From NCBI GenBank assembly GCA_030596915.1, contig JAUVSX010000217.1:1-5874 (forward strand): 5,874 nucleotides of DNA, given 5' to 3'. The notes under the pieces are model-generated. The model ran no database searches. It had not been told where the DNA came from and saw only the letters and a program-made list of their open reading frames with translations. Below are positions 1-5,334 of this stretch, piece by piece. The translations under genes and the position numbers were made by a program. This DNA comes from Chloroflexota bacterium (GTDB taxonomy: Bacteria; Chloroflexota; Anaerolineae; B4-G1). Position 1 is the first letter of the stretch, and the number at the start of each line of letters is the position of its first letter.

Positions 1-1
1 C

Positions 2-1075
2 AGGTCCGTCGATTCGGCACTACACGATGCGCGGGTGTCACTCGGGCCGCACGATGAGGTAGAGGTAGTGGGGGACTTGCTGGCTGCAGAGCCCCAACCT
101 GAACCTGTGCACGTCCACGTGCGCCGCGCGATCCCTTTCACGCTGCACGAGAATGGGCAGGCGAAGCTGCTCTACACGACCGCTTCCACGGTGGGTGAAG
201 CGCTGCATCGGGCGGGGATCACGCTGCATCTCGCTGATGGCGTTGAGCCGGGGCTGGGCGAGCGGATCAGTGAGGGGATCATCGTCACCGTCGACCGCTC
301 TACACCGGTGACGATTCAGAGCGACGGGCGGATCCTACGCACCCGCACGCACCGCGAGCGCGTCGACGAGGTGCTGTCCGAGCTGGGGCTGGTTCTAACC
401 GGTCGCGACTACACGACGCCAACGCTCGACTCCGCCGTGCGTGACGATATGACAATCCGCGTCGTGCGCGTCACTGATCGTTTTCTCGTCGAAGAGGAGC
501 CGATCCCCTTCGAGGTCCTCTGGCAGCCCGATCCTGACCTGGAGATCGACAACTACCATCTCATGCAGGAGGGGACTCCCGGGATACTCCAGCGGCGCAT
601 CCGCGTGCGCTTTGAGGACGACCAGCAGATCGCGCGGGCGGTCGAGAATGAGTACGTGGCGCTGGCGCCAGCCAATAAGGTCCTTGGATTTGGTACGAAG
701 GTCGTTATCCGCACGGTCGACACGCCGGAGGGCCCGGTCGAGTACTGGCGGACGTTCCGTATGCTCGCCACCTCCTACTCGGCCTCTACGGCCGGCGTAT
801 CACCAAGCAACCCCTACTACGGGCGAACCCGTAGCGGCTTGCCAGCGGGCTTCGGGGTCGTAGCCGTCGACCCCAACTGGATTCCGCTGCTAACCCATGT
901 CTACGTCACTGGGTATGGCAGTGCCCTCGCTGGCGACACTGGCGGCAAGATCAAGGGCAAGCGCATCGACCTTGGGTACGATGACGACAATCTGGTGCTG
1001 TGGTACCGCTGGGTGGACGTCTACCTGCTCACGCCGGTACCCGCCAACATAGACTATTCCCTGAACATCTTCTGA
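2..1075 (+). CDS. Cell-wall remodelling protein with DUF348 repeats, G5 domain and 3D domain (5' end outside window)
   Basis: Likely an exported peptidoglycan-active protein of the YabE/RpfB-like group. The frame is open to the left edge, and residues before the first internal GTG (35) already look like the end of a DUF348 repeat (ISLGPHD-type stretch, here VSLGPHDEVE), so the true start and any signal peptide are upstream. In order: the tail of one DUF348 repeat (to about base 100), a second (about 107-250), a third (about 284-430), a G5 domain (about 464-705, with the typical EEEPIPFEV and VLGFGTKVV ends), then a 3D domain (about 751-1050). The three aspartates that name the 3D domain are present, at codons 869 (VAVDP), 935 (GDTGG) and 968 (RIDLG). 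The 3D domain has a double-psi beta-barrel fold related to the MltA lytic transglycosylase, so peptidoglycan cleavage is plausible but inferred. The TGA stop lies 9 bases before rsmA, in the same frame, suggesting an operon. Confidence 0.9.
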   Translation, partial: RSVDSALHDARVSLGPHDEVEVVGDLLAAEPQPEPVHVHVRRAIPFTLHENGQAKLLYTTASTVGEALHRAGITLHLADGVEPGLGERISEGIIVTVDRSTPVTIQSDGRILRTRTHRERVDEVLSELGLVLTGRDYTTPTLDSAVRDDMTIRVVRVTDRFLVEEEPIPFEVLWQPDPDLEIDNYHLMQEGTPGILQRRIRVRFEDDQQIARAVENEYVALAPANKVLGFGTKVVIRTVDTPEGPVEYWRTFRMLATSYSASTAGVSPSNPYYGRTRSGLPAGFGVVAVDPNWIPLLTHVYVTGYGSALAGDTGGKIKGKRIDLGYDDDNLVLWYRWVDVYLLTPVPANIDYSLNIF

Positions 1076-1084
1076 GACCAGCCG

Positions 1085-1966
1085 ATGGGCGTGCGCAGAG
1101 TGCTCGCGCAGTGGGAACTCCGGCCAAGCAAGGGGCTAGGGCAGAACTTCCTCGTCGAGCCGAGCGTCGCGGCCAGGATCGTCGCGGCCGCTGATCTGGC
1201 GCCCAATGACGTGGTGTTGGAGATCGGCGCCGGGCTGGGCGCGCTGACTGAGCCGCTTGCCCGCAGCGCCGGGCGCGTGGTGGCGGTCGAGCTGGACCGG
1301 CGGCTGATGCCAGCGTTGCGCGCTGTGCTGGCGGATGTGCGCAATGTGACCCTGGTCCAGGGTGACATCCTGAAGCTTGATCCATCCGCTCTGGTGGACG
1401 CTCCGAGCGATCACTACAAGGTCGTCGCCAACCTTCCCTACTACATCACCTCGGCTGTGCTGCGTCATCTGCTGGAGGCGCGTCTCCGGCCGCAGCGGAT
1501 GATCGTCACCGTGCAGCGCGAGGTGGCACAGCGAATTGTCGCCGAGCCAGGACAGATGAGCTTGCTCGCGGTAAGCGTTCAATTCTATGGCCGGCCGCGC
1601 CTGCTCTTCCGAATCAAACCCGGCAGCTTCTACCCCTCTCCGGCGGTGGAATCGGCGGTCCTGTGCATTGATCGCCACACAGAACCACCGGCAGGGGTTG
1701 AGAGTCCTAAGGACTTCTTCGACGTAGTGCGGGCCGGTTTCTCTCAGCGCCGCAAACAGTTGCGCAACGCGCTCTCTGCCGGCCTGGGGATGCCAGCCGG
1801 TGAGGTGGCCGAGCGGTTGAGGGCAGCGGGTATCGATCCCCGGTGGCGCGCGCAGGCACTTTCCCTTGAGCAGTGGGCCAGCGTTGCCCGCGCGCTGGGC
1901 GACCGGCGAGCCGATGGCGGAGGTGACCATGACACTGAGTCCAGATCCGAGATCAATGCGAGCTAG
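1085..1966 (+). CDS. rsmA: 16S rRNA (adenine(1518)-N6/adenine(1519)-N6)-dimethyltransferase RsmA (KsgA)
   Basis: Cytoplasmic SAM-dependent enzyme that dimethylates two adjacent adenosines in the 3' terminal helix 45 of 16S rRNA during small-subunit assembly; its loss gives kasugamycin resistance in other bacteria. The 293-residue product is near the usual length and has the family signatures: SKGLGQNFL (residues 15-23), the SAM-binding motif EIGAGLGALT (46-55), the acidic VAVELD (66-71), QGDIL (92-96), the catalytic NLPYYIT (116-122), PGSFYPSPAVESAV (179-192), and FSQRRKQLRNAL (219-230) in the C-terminal helical domain. ATG 1085 is the first start after an in-frame TGA at 1073-1075; there is no strong Shine-Dalgarno sequence, which fits translational coupling to the preceding gene 9 bases away. 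The last 38 bases overlap the next gene, and the polar tail after about residue 272 is not conserved in the family. Confidence 0.97.
   Translation: MGVRRVLAQWELRPSKGLGQNFLVEPSVAARIVAAADLAPNDVVLEIGAGLGALTEPLARSAGRVVAVELDRRLMPALRAVLADVRNVTLVQGDILKLDPSALVDAPSDHYKVVANLPYYITSAVLRHLLEARLRPQRMIVTVQREVAQRIVAEPGQMSLLAVSVQFYGRPRLLFRIKPGSFYPSPAVESAVLCIDRHTEPPAGVESPKDFFDVVRAGFSQRRKQLRNALSAGLGMPAGEVAERLRAAGIDPRWRAQALSLEQWASVARALGDRRADGGGDHDTESRSEINAS
1919..1926 (+). promoter_or_regulatory. Strong Shine-Dalgarno site inside the rsmA 3' end
   Basis: GGAGGTGA matches the anti-Shine-Dalgarno end of 16S rRNA over eight bases. Its GGAGG core ends 5 bases before ATG 1929. This decides the start of the lipoprotein gene over TTG 1866, ATG 1914 and ATG 1956, none of which has a comparable site. 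Confidence 0.75.
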
Positions 1967-3005
1967 GAGACGGGGCCGGCAGTGGCGCATCGCATCTGCC
2001 CTGGGCAGCATCACCCTGGGTGGCATCGCCCGTGGCGCCATCGTCGTGGCGCTGCTCCTGGTGGCGAGCTGCGGTGGCGGCTCGTCCGAGGGTGAGACAA
2101 CGGCGGCGGGCGGGCCCGCGTCCGAATCCGGCGAGCCGATGCTTCGTGTCGAGCCTCCCGTCGTGACCGTCGCCGCTGGCCAGCGCTACTGGGTAGAGAT
2201 TCGTCTCGACGCTGGGGATATGGCCGAGGGGGTCAACTTTGAGATCACGTTCGATCCCCGGTATGTCCGCATTGAGGACAGCGTGCCCGACGCAGCGGGC
2301 GTGCAGATCCGGGTGGACGCGCTGTGCGACTCTCCTTTCAACGTGCGCCAGGACGTCGTCCAGAACGAGGTGGACAACGACTCTGGCGTTGTCCGCTTCC
2401 GCTCGACCTGGTCGTCGGCCCGACCGCTTTGCAGCGACGCGCTCATCGCGTCGCTGGACGTGCGGGGTGTGGCTGAGGGCGGCTGCCCCTTCCGGTTCGC
2501 TGTGGCGGAGCTAGTTGGCGCCGATGGCGAACCATCGACGGTCAAGCGGCCCGGGAACGGGTTGATTCTCGTGAGTGCCCCTCAGGGTACGCCGGAGCCC
2601 GGGGCCGAGACGGAGTCGACCCGGTCCGCATCGTCTGGATCTCCCGCTCCTGGTGGCGCCGTCTACCACACGGTGCAGACCGGCGAAACGCTGCTTGGTA
2701 TCGCTCTGCAATACGGTACCACCGTCGATGCGATCGTGGCGGCCAACGGCCTGCAGGACCCCGACGCAGTGGGGGTGGGGCAGAAGCTGGTGATTCCGCC
2801 AGCGGGAAGCCCTGGGGATGAGCCGGCCGATGCACCGGAGGACGTCCCCGCCGACCAGGGCGAGACGACCTACGTCGTGCAGGGCGGCGACACGCTCACG
2901 TCAATCGCGCGGCGTTTCGGGACCACAGTCGAGGCGCTGGCTGAGCTGAACGGTCTTACAGAGCCGTATCAAATCGTCGCGGGCGAGACGCTGCGCGTCC
3001 GCTAG
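1929..3005 (+). CDS. Lipoprotein with cohesin-like beta domain and two C-terminal LysM domains
   Basis: Predicted 358-residue membrane-anchored, peptidoglycan-binding protein. An arginine-rich start is followed by a hydrophobic segment (about residues 33-47) ending in a lipobox, VAS before Cys48, so the mature protein would be lipid-linked outside the membrane. A Gly/Ser linker leads to a beta-rich region (about 71-217) with the pattern of cohesin-type domains: a VAAGQRYWVEIRL strand, then GVNFEITFDPRYV and later ALIASLDVRG. It has three cysteines (133, 168, 186), so one disulfide is possible. After a Pro/Ser-rich linker come LysM1 (about 245-291, YHTVQTGETLLGIA to VGQKLVIP) and LysM2 (about 315-358, YVVQGGDTLTSIARRFG to AGETLRVR), joined by an acidic Pro/Asp linker. 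LysM binds N-acetylglucosamine polymers such as peptidoglycan. The start is chosen by the Shine-Dalgarno site at 1919. No catalytic domain is visible; a scaffold or wall-anchoring role is inference, and a cohesin partner is unknown. Confidence 0.88.
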   Translation: MTLSPDPRSMRARRRGRQWRIASALGSITLGGIARGAIVVALLLVASCGGGSSEGETTAAGGPASESGEPMLRVEPPVVTVAAGQRYWVEIRLDAGDMAEGVNFEITFDPRYVRIEDSVPDAAGVQIRVDALCDSPFNVRQDVVQNEVDNDSGVVRFRSTWSSARPLCSDALIASLDVRGVAEGGCPFRFAVAELVGADGEPSTVKRPGNGLILVSAPQGTPEPGAETESTRSASSGSPAPGGAVYHTVQTGETLLGIALQYGTTVDAIVAANGLQDPDAVGVGQKLVIPPAGSPGDEPADAPEDVPADQGETTYVVQGGDTLTSIARRFGTTVEALAELNGLTEPYQIVAGETLRVR

Positions 3006-3048
3006 AATAGTCGCTGAACGCGCGCCTCGCGGACTCGTGTGGGTCAGC

Positions 3049-3105
3049 GCAACCAGGTGCGCGCCTACACCCGAAAGGGCACGCCTACGTGTCTGGCCTG
3101 GTTGC
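3049..3105. repeat. 9-bp inverted repeat between convergent genes
   Basis: GCAACCAGG (3049-3057) is repeated inverted as CCTGGTTGC (3097-3105), with 39 bases between that include a small CCC-GAAA-GGG hairpin (3070-3079). It spans the 79-base gap between the lipoprotein gene and sbcD and the last sbcD codons. It could fold in RNA from either strand and help end both transcripts, but it has no T-tract and a long loop, so a terminator role is weakly supported. I see no better terminator in this gap. Confidence 0.25.
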
Positions 3106-4329
3106 CTCAGCCTCCGCGCTGAAGATGGCTTCGGCGTGCTCGATCAGGACAGCGGTCCGCTCCGGACCGGAGCCCTTGGCCTCCAAGTACTTCTCCAGCA
3201 GCTCGCGGTCGGTCAGTTCCTCGGGCGCCAGATTGCCAAGTCGAAGGCGCGTCTCCCGCTCCACATCGCGGACGATGCCGGCGACGTAGGCGGCATCCGA
3301 AAGGAGCCCGCGCACGTCTCGATCGCGGACCTCGGCTTCCTGATCCTCTCGCATCTGGACGATCAGCCGCACCACTGCGTCCTTGATGTCTTGGGCGGCG
3401 ACCGCCTGCTGGAGTGTTGCCAAGGGGCTCAACGCGTCGCGCACATCGACCCGAACAGTGACGAGGCGGCGCGCATCTAGCTCGACAAAGCGCCAACTCG
3501 TCGAACCGCGCGCCAGTTCGACCCAGCAGAATCCCTTCGGCTGCCCCTCCTCGCCGAAGTCGGTTCGCTCGAGCGAGCCCGCATAGACGATCGGCGGGTA
3601 GCCTCCCTCGTTGAGGCTCTGGTGCTTGTGGATGTGGCCTAGCGCCACGTAGTCGAGAGCCGGATCGGCGAGCGCCGACTTAAGGATCACGACGTCGCGC
3701 CCAATCATCACGCTTCGCTCAGAGCTGAAGACCGCCCCCGATACACTCAGATGGGCCGCCAGCACCGCAGGGAGTGCTGGATCGAGCTGTGCGACCGTCT
3801 CCCGGATCAGACCCGTGACGATGTCCGCGAGCGCGTGGTCGAGCTCTGCAATCGAGAGGCCGCGGTACTCATCGTGAGCGAGCAGCCGCTGCCGCACCGG
3901 GTAGGGAATCGTGATCACCTGCATCAGGCCGCGGCGGGTCTCGACGCGGTGCACCTCTTCGGTACGTCCGACGATCACGTTCGGCACGGCAAGCGTGCGG
4001 AAGATGTCGACGCTTGAGGCGCGCTGGGTCATCGTCGGCAGGTCGTGGTTGCCCACCAGCAGGACGATGGGGATGCCACCATCGGCCAGTCGTTTGACGC
4101 GCCGGGCGAAGGCGCGTTGGTAGGTTGGGCTGGGGCTGCGGGTCTTGAAGGCGTCGCCGGCGAAGACCACGAGATCCGCCTCGTGTTCCAGCGCGTAGTC
4201 AACCAACTCGTCGAAGCGCGCGAGGAAGTCGAGGACGCGGACGTTGACGCCGGTAGCGGGGTCAATGCGCCCAAAGGCCTCGGTGCCGACGTGCAGATCG
4301 GCGAAGTGAAGGAGACGGATGGGGTCCAC
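3085..4329 (-). CDS. sbcD: DNA double-strand-break nuclease SbcD (Mre11-type metallophosphoesterase)
   Basis: Mn-dependent exonuclease/endonuclease subunit that, with the SbcC (Rad50-like) ATPase, processes DNA ends and hairpins. The 414-residue product has all phosphoesterase motifs in order: FADLHVG (residues 9-15; D11, H13), GDAFK (58-62; D59), GNHD (93-96; N94, H95), a metal-ligand His193 in LAAHLS, and GHIHKHQ (231-237; H232, H234). The capping region begins after YAGSLERTDFGEE, typical of SbcD, and the length fits the family. GTG 4329 is the only start: the motif begins at residue 6, and upstream in this frame there is no start codon before a TGA. There is no Shine-Dalgarno sequence; a promoter just upstream suggests a leaderless mRNA. 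sbcC usually follows sbcD, but here the next gene is the convergent LysM lipoprotein, so SbcC must be encoded elsewhere or be absent. Confidence 0.95.
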   Translation of the reverse strand: MDPIRLLHFADLHVGTEAFGRIDPATGVNVRVLDFLARFDELVDYALEHEADLVVFAGDAFKTRSPSPTYQRAFARRVKRLADGGIPIVLLVGNHDLPTMTQRASSVDIFRTLAVPNVIVGRTEEVHRVETRRGLMQVITIPYPVRQRLLAHDEYRGLSIAELDHALADIVTGLIRETVAQLDPALPAVLAAHLSVSGAVFSSERSVMIGRDVVILKSALADPALDYVALGHIHKHQSLNEGGYPPIVYAGSLERTDFGEEGQPKGFCWVELARGSTSWRFVELDARRLVTVRVDVRDALSPLATLQQAVAAQDIKDAVVRLIVQMREDQEAEVRDRDVRGLLSDAAYVAGIVRDVERETRLRLGNLAPEELTDRELLEKYLEAKGSGPERTAVLIEHAEAIFSAEAEATRPDT

Positions 4330-4335
4330 GGGGGG

Positions 4336-4364
4336 ATTGTACTGTGCGGCGGCAGGTCGGGCAA
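4336..4364 (-). promoter_or_regulatory. Promoter of sbcD, predicted leaderless
   Basis: Read on the minus strand: TTGCCC (4364-4359, 4 of 6 to the -35 consensus), a 17-base spacer, then TACAAT (4341-4336, 5 of 6 to the -10 consensus). Transcription would begin about 7 bases on, at or next to the GTG start codon at 4329. Sigma-70-type spacing is seen directly; use in vivo is inference. Confidence 0.55.
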
Positions 4365-4428
4365 GGGCTGGCCTTCAACTTGCGCCTGTGTACCGTCTTC
4401 TCTCCCGATCCCTGGTGAGGAAGGCAGA

Positions 4429-4445
4429 CCTACGGGAGCCGTAGG
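4429..4445. repeat. Short GC-rich perfect hairpin
   Basis: CCTACGG and CCGTAGG form a 7-bp perfect stem around a GAG loop, lying between the two divergent promoters. There is no T-run on either side and no gene ends here, so it is not an obvious terminator. It may be a protein-binding site or chance. The rest of 4365-4510 holds nothing I can name. Confidence 0.35.
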
Positions 4446-4514
4446 CGGGAGTGCGGCTGCATAGCGCCACAGCCAACCCCAGCTTGAGAGAGGGATACTA
4501 GGGGGGAAAGAGCT

Positions 4515-4524
4515 GCAACGTTGC
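4515..4524. promoter_or_regulatory. 10-bp palindrome overlapping the -35 box of the antitoxin promoter
   Basis: GCAACGTTGC is a perfect palindrome whose right half enters the proposed -35 hexamer (4521-4526). AbrB/MazE-type antitoxins usually repress their own promoter by binding palindromic sites, so this is a candidate operator. The binding itself is inference. Confidence 0.35.
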
Positions 4525-4549
4525 TGAAACATCCGACATAGCATACAAT
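4521..4549 (+). promoter_or_regulatory. Promoter of the toxin-antitoxin operon
   Basis: TTGCTG (4521-4526), a 17-base spacer, then TACAAT (4544-4549, 5 of 6 to consensus), giving a start near 4556 and a leader of about 40 bases. An alternative overlapping promoter is CCGACA (4533-4538), an 18-base spacer, and GATAAT (4557-4562). The -10 hexamer TACAAT is the same as in the divergent sbcD promoter. Confidence 0.5.
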
Positions 4550-4554
4550 GTCCG

Positions 4555-4584
4555 CAGATAATCCGCTGTATCTGAAAGACAGAT
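4555..4584. promoter_or_regulatory. CAGATA/TATCTG inverted repeats, candidate antitoxin operator
   Basis: CAGATA (4555-4560) and TATCTG (4569-4574) form a 6-bp inverted repeat with an 8-base gap, and a further CAGAT half-site (4580-4584) pairs with the same TCTG arm. The cluster lies over the predicted transcription start and just before the Shine-Dalgarno site, where autoregulation by the antitoxin complex would act. It could also form a small leader hairpin in the mRNA. Confidence 0.4.
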
Positions 4585-4590
4585 GGAGGA
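4585..4590 (+). promoter_or_regulatory. Shine-Dalgarno site of the antitoxin gene
   Basis: GGAGGA ends 6 bases before GTG 4597. It supports that GTG over ATG 4593, which is only 2 bases from the site and opens a different frame that closes after a few codons. Confidence 0.7.
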
Positions 4591-4596
4591 GCATGA

Positions 4597-4875
4597 GTGG
4601 ACGAGACTATCCAAGTCCGGCAGCGCGGAACCATGACCTTACCTGCTAGCCTGCGCGAGAAGTACCGCATAGAACCGGGCGACACGTTCCGCCTGGTCGA
4701 CCTCGATGGGATCTTTGTGTTGACGCCGATGGTGCCCTTGGTTCCGGAGCTTGCGCGCGAGATTGAGCGACTGCGTCGCGAGGCGGGTGTCACGACAGGG
4801 GAGCTGCTAGCTAGCCTGCGCGAGCAGCGGGAGGTCTACCACCAGGAGCGCTATGGAGCCGAGCAGACGGCCTAG
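4597..4875 (+). CDS. AbrB/MazE/SpoVT-type antitoxin
   Basis: Predicted 92-residue DNA-binding antitoxin. Residues about 5-44 are a swapped-hairpin AbrB fold with the usual pattern: VRQRGTMTLPASLREKY, then IEPGDTFRLVDLDGIFVLTP. The basic start (R8, R10, R20) would contact DNA as a dimer. Residues about 50-86 are charged and helical, and by analogy with other antitoxins would wrap the toxin. GTG 4597 is the first start after an in-frame TGA (4594-4596) and has a good Shine-Dalgarno site. The gene overlaps the PIN gene by 23 bases, an arrangement typical of VapBC-like pairs. It probably represses its own promoter, which carries palindromic sites. Oddity: the ASLRE pentapeptide occurs twice (residues 17-21 and 72-76) with identical codons. 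Antitoxin activity is inferred from fold and pairing. Confidence 0.88.
   Translation: MDETIQVRQRGTMTLPASLREKYRIEPGDTFRLVDLDGIFVLTPMVPLVPELAREIERLRREAGVTTGELLASLREQREVYHQERYGAEQTA
4645..4824 (+). repeat. 15-bp direct repeat within the antitoxin gene (copies at 4645-4659 and 4810-4824)
   Basis: GCTAGCCTGCGCGAG occurs twice in the same frame, encoding ASLRE once in the DNA-binding fold and once in the C-terminal helix. A GCTAGC palindrome sits in each copy, and an extra overlapping GCTAGC begins at 4806. It may be chance or a trace of internal duplication. Confidence 0.6.
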
Positions 4876-5329
4876 GCCCCGCGTGTTGATCGATGCCGAC
4901 GCGCTCTTTGCAGGCGCCGCGTCGCCGAGTGAGCACAGCGCCAGCCTAGTCGTACTCAGGTCAGCCGAGATCACGCTGATAGAGGCGCTGGCGACGAACC
5001 AGGTCATCACCGAGGCCGAGCGCAATCTTGCCGCCAAGGTGCCCCAGGCTCTGTCGTCGTTCCGGCTGATTGTGAGCCGCTGTCTCCGGGTCGTACCTGA
5101 TCCTTCGATTGCTGACCTGCAGGCCCACGCTGGCCTGGCCGAGCCCAAAGATCTACCCATTCTGGTCGCAGCATTGCGCGAAGGCTGCCCGTGGCTGGTG
5201 ACATTCAACGTTCGACACTACGCTCCTGGCCATCCTGGCGTCCTCGTCCTGCGGCCAGGTGCCTTTGTGCGGCGGGTTCGCGATCATCTGGCACGTCTGG
5301 GTTTGAGGGGAGAGGGCGACACAGCTTAG
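4853..5329 (+). CDS. PIN-domain ribonuclease, toxin of the AbrB/PIN pair
   Basis: Predicted 158-residue Mg-dependent ribonuclease of the PIN superfamily, the likely toxin partner of the AbrB-type protein. Visible active-site signatures: VLIDADALF near the N-terminus (D14, D16), ITEAERNL (E54 or E56), PKDLPILVAA (D100) and LVTFNVRHY (T117, N119). In many PIN enzymes the last position is Asp; Asn here could reduce or alter metal binding, or may be normal for this subfamily. ATG 4853 has AGGAG at 4844-4848, 4 bases upstream, within the antitoxin gene, so translation is probably coupled. The protein seems complete: after the PIN core it ends in a basic helix. Its TAG stop (5327-5329) touches the edge of a decayed insertion sequence. 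The RNA target cannot be read from the sequence. Confidence 0.87.
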   Translation: MEPSRRPRPRVLIDADALFAGAASPSEHSASLVVLRSAEITLIEALATNQVITEAERNLAAKVPQALSSFRLIVSRCLRVVPDPSIADLQAHAGLAEPKDLPILVAALREGCPWLVTFNVRHYAPGHPGVLVLRPGAFVRRVRDHLARLGLRGEGDTA

Positions 5330-5334
5330 TACTA
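5327..5334. repeat. Palindrome TAGTACTA holding both convergent stop codons
   Basis: The PIN stop TAG (5327-5329) and the transposase stop (TAG on the minus strand, 5334-5332) are the two arms of one 8-bp palindrome, separated by 2 bases. It marks the probable gene/IS junction. Confidence 0.6.

Noticed and set aside
1866..1928. TTG 1866 or ATG 1914 as the lipoprotein start
   Set aside because: These would add residues before an already long N-terminal region and lack a Shine-Dalgarno site; GGAGGTGA is well placed only for ATG 1929.
1136..2041. A 301-codon open frame on the minus strand across rsmA
   Set aside because: It lies fully opposite a gene with all RsmA motifs, has no recognisable domain, and is the kind of open frame high-GC coding DNA gives on the opposite strand.
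3037..3480. A 147-codon plus-strand frame opposite the sbcD 3' end
   Set aside because: The minus strand here encodes the SbcD capping region; the plus-strand product has no recognisable features.
4593..4640. ATG 4593 as a gene start before the antitoxin
   Set aside because: It lies 2 bases from the Shine-Dalgarno site and its frame ends after a few codons; GTG 4597 opens the AbrB-fold protein.
4029..4793. A 254-codon minus-strand frame across the sbcD start, the intergenic region and the antitoxin gene
   Set aside because: It runs in another frame over SbcD residues, is Ser/Pro/Arg-rich with no domain, and crosses two promoters and a convincing antitoxin gene.
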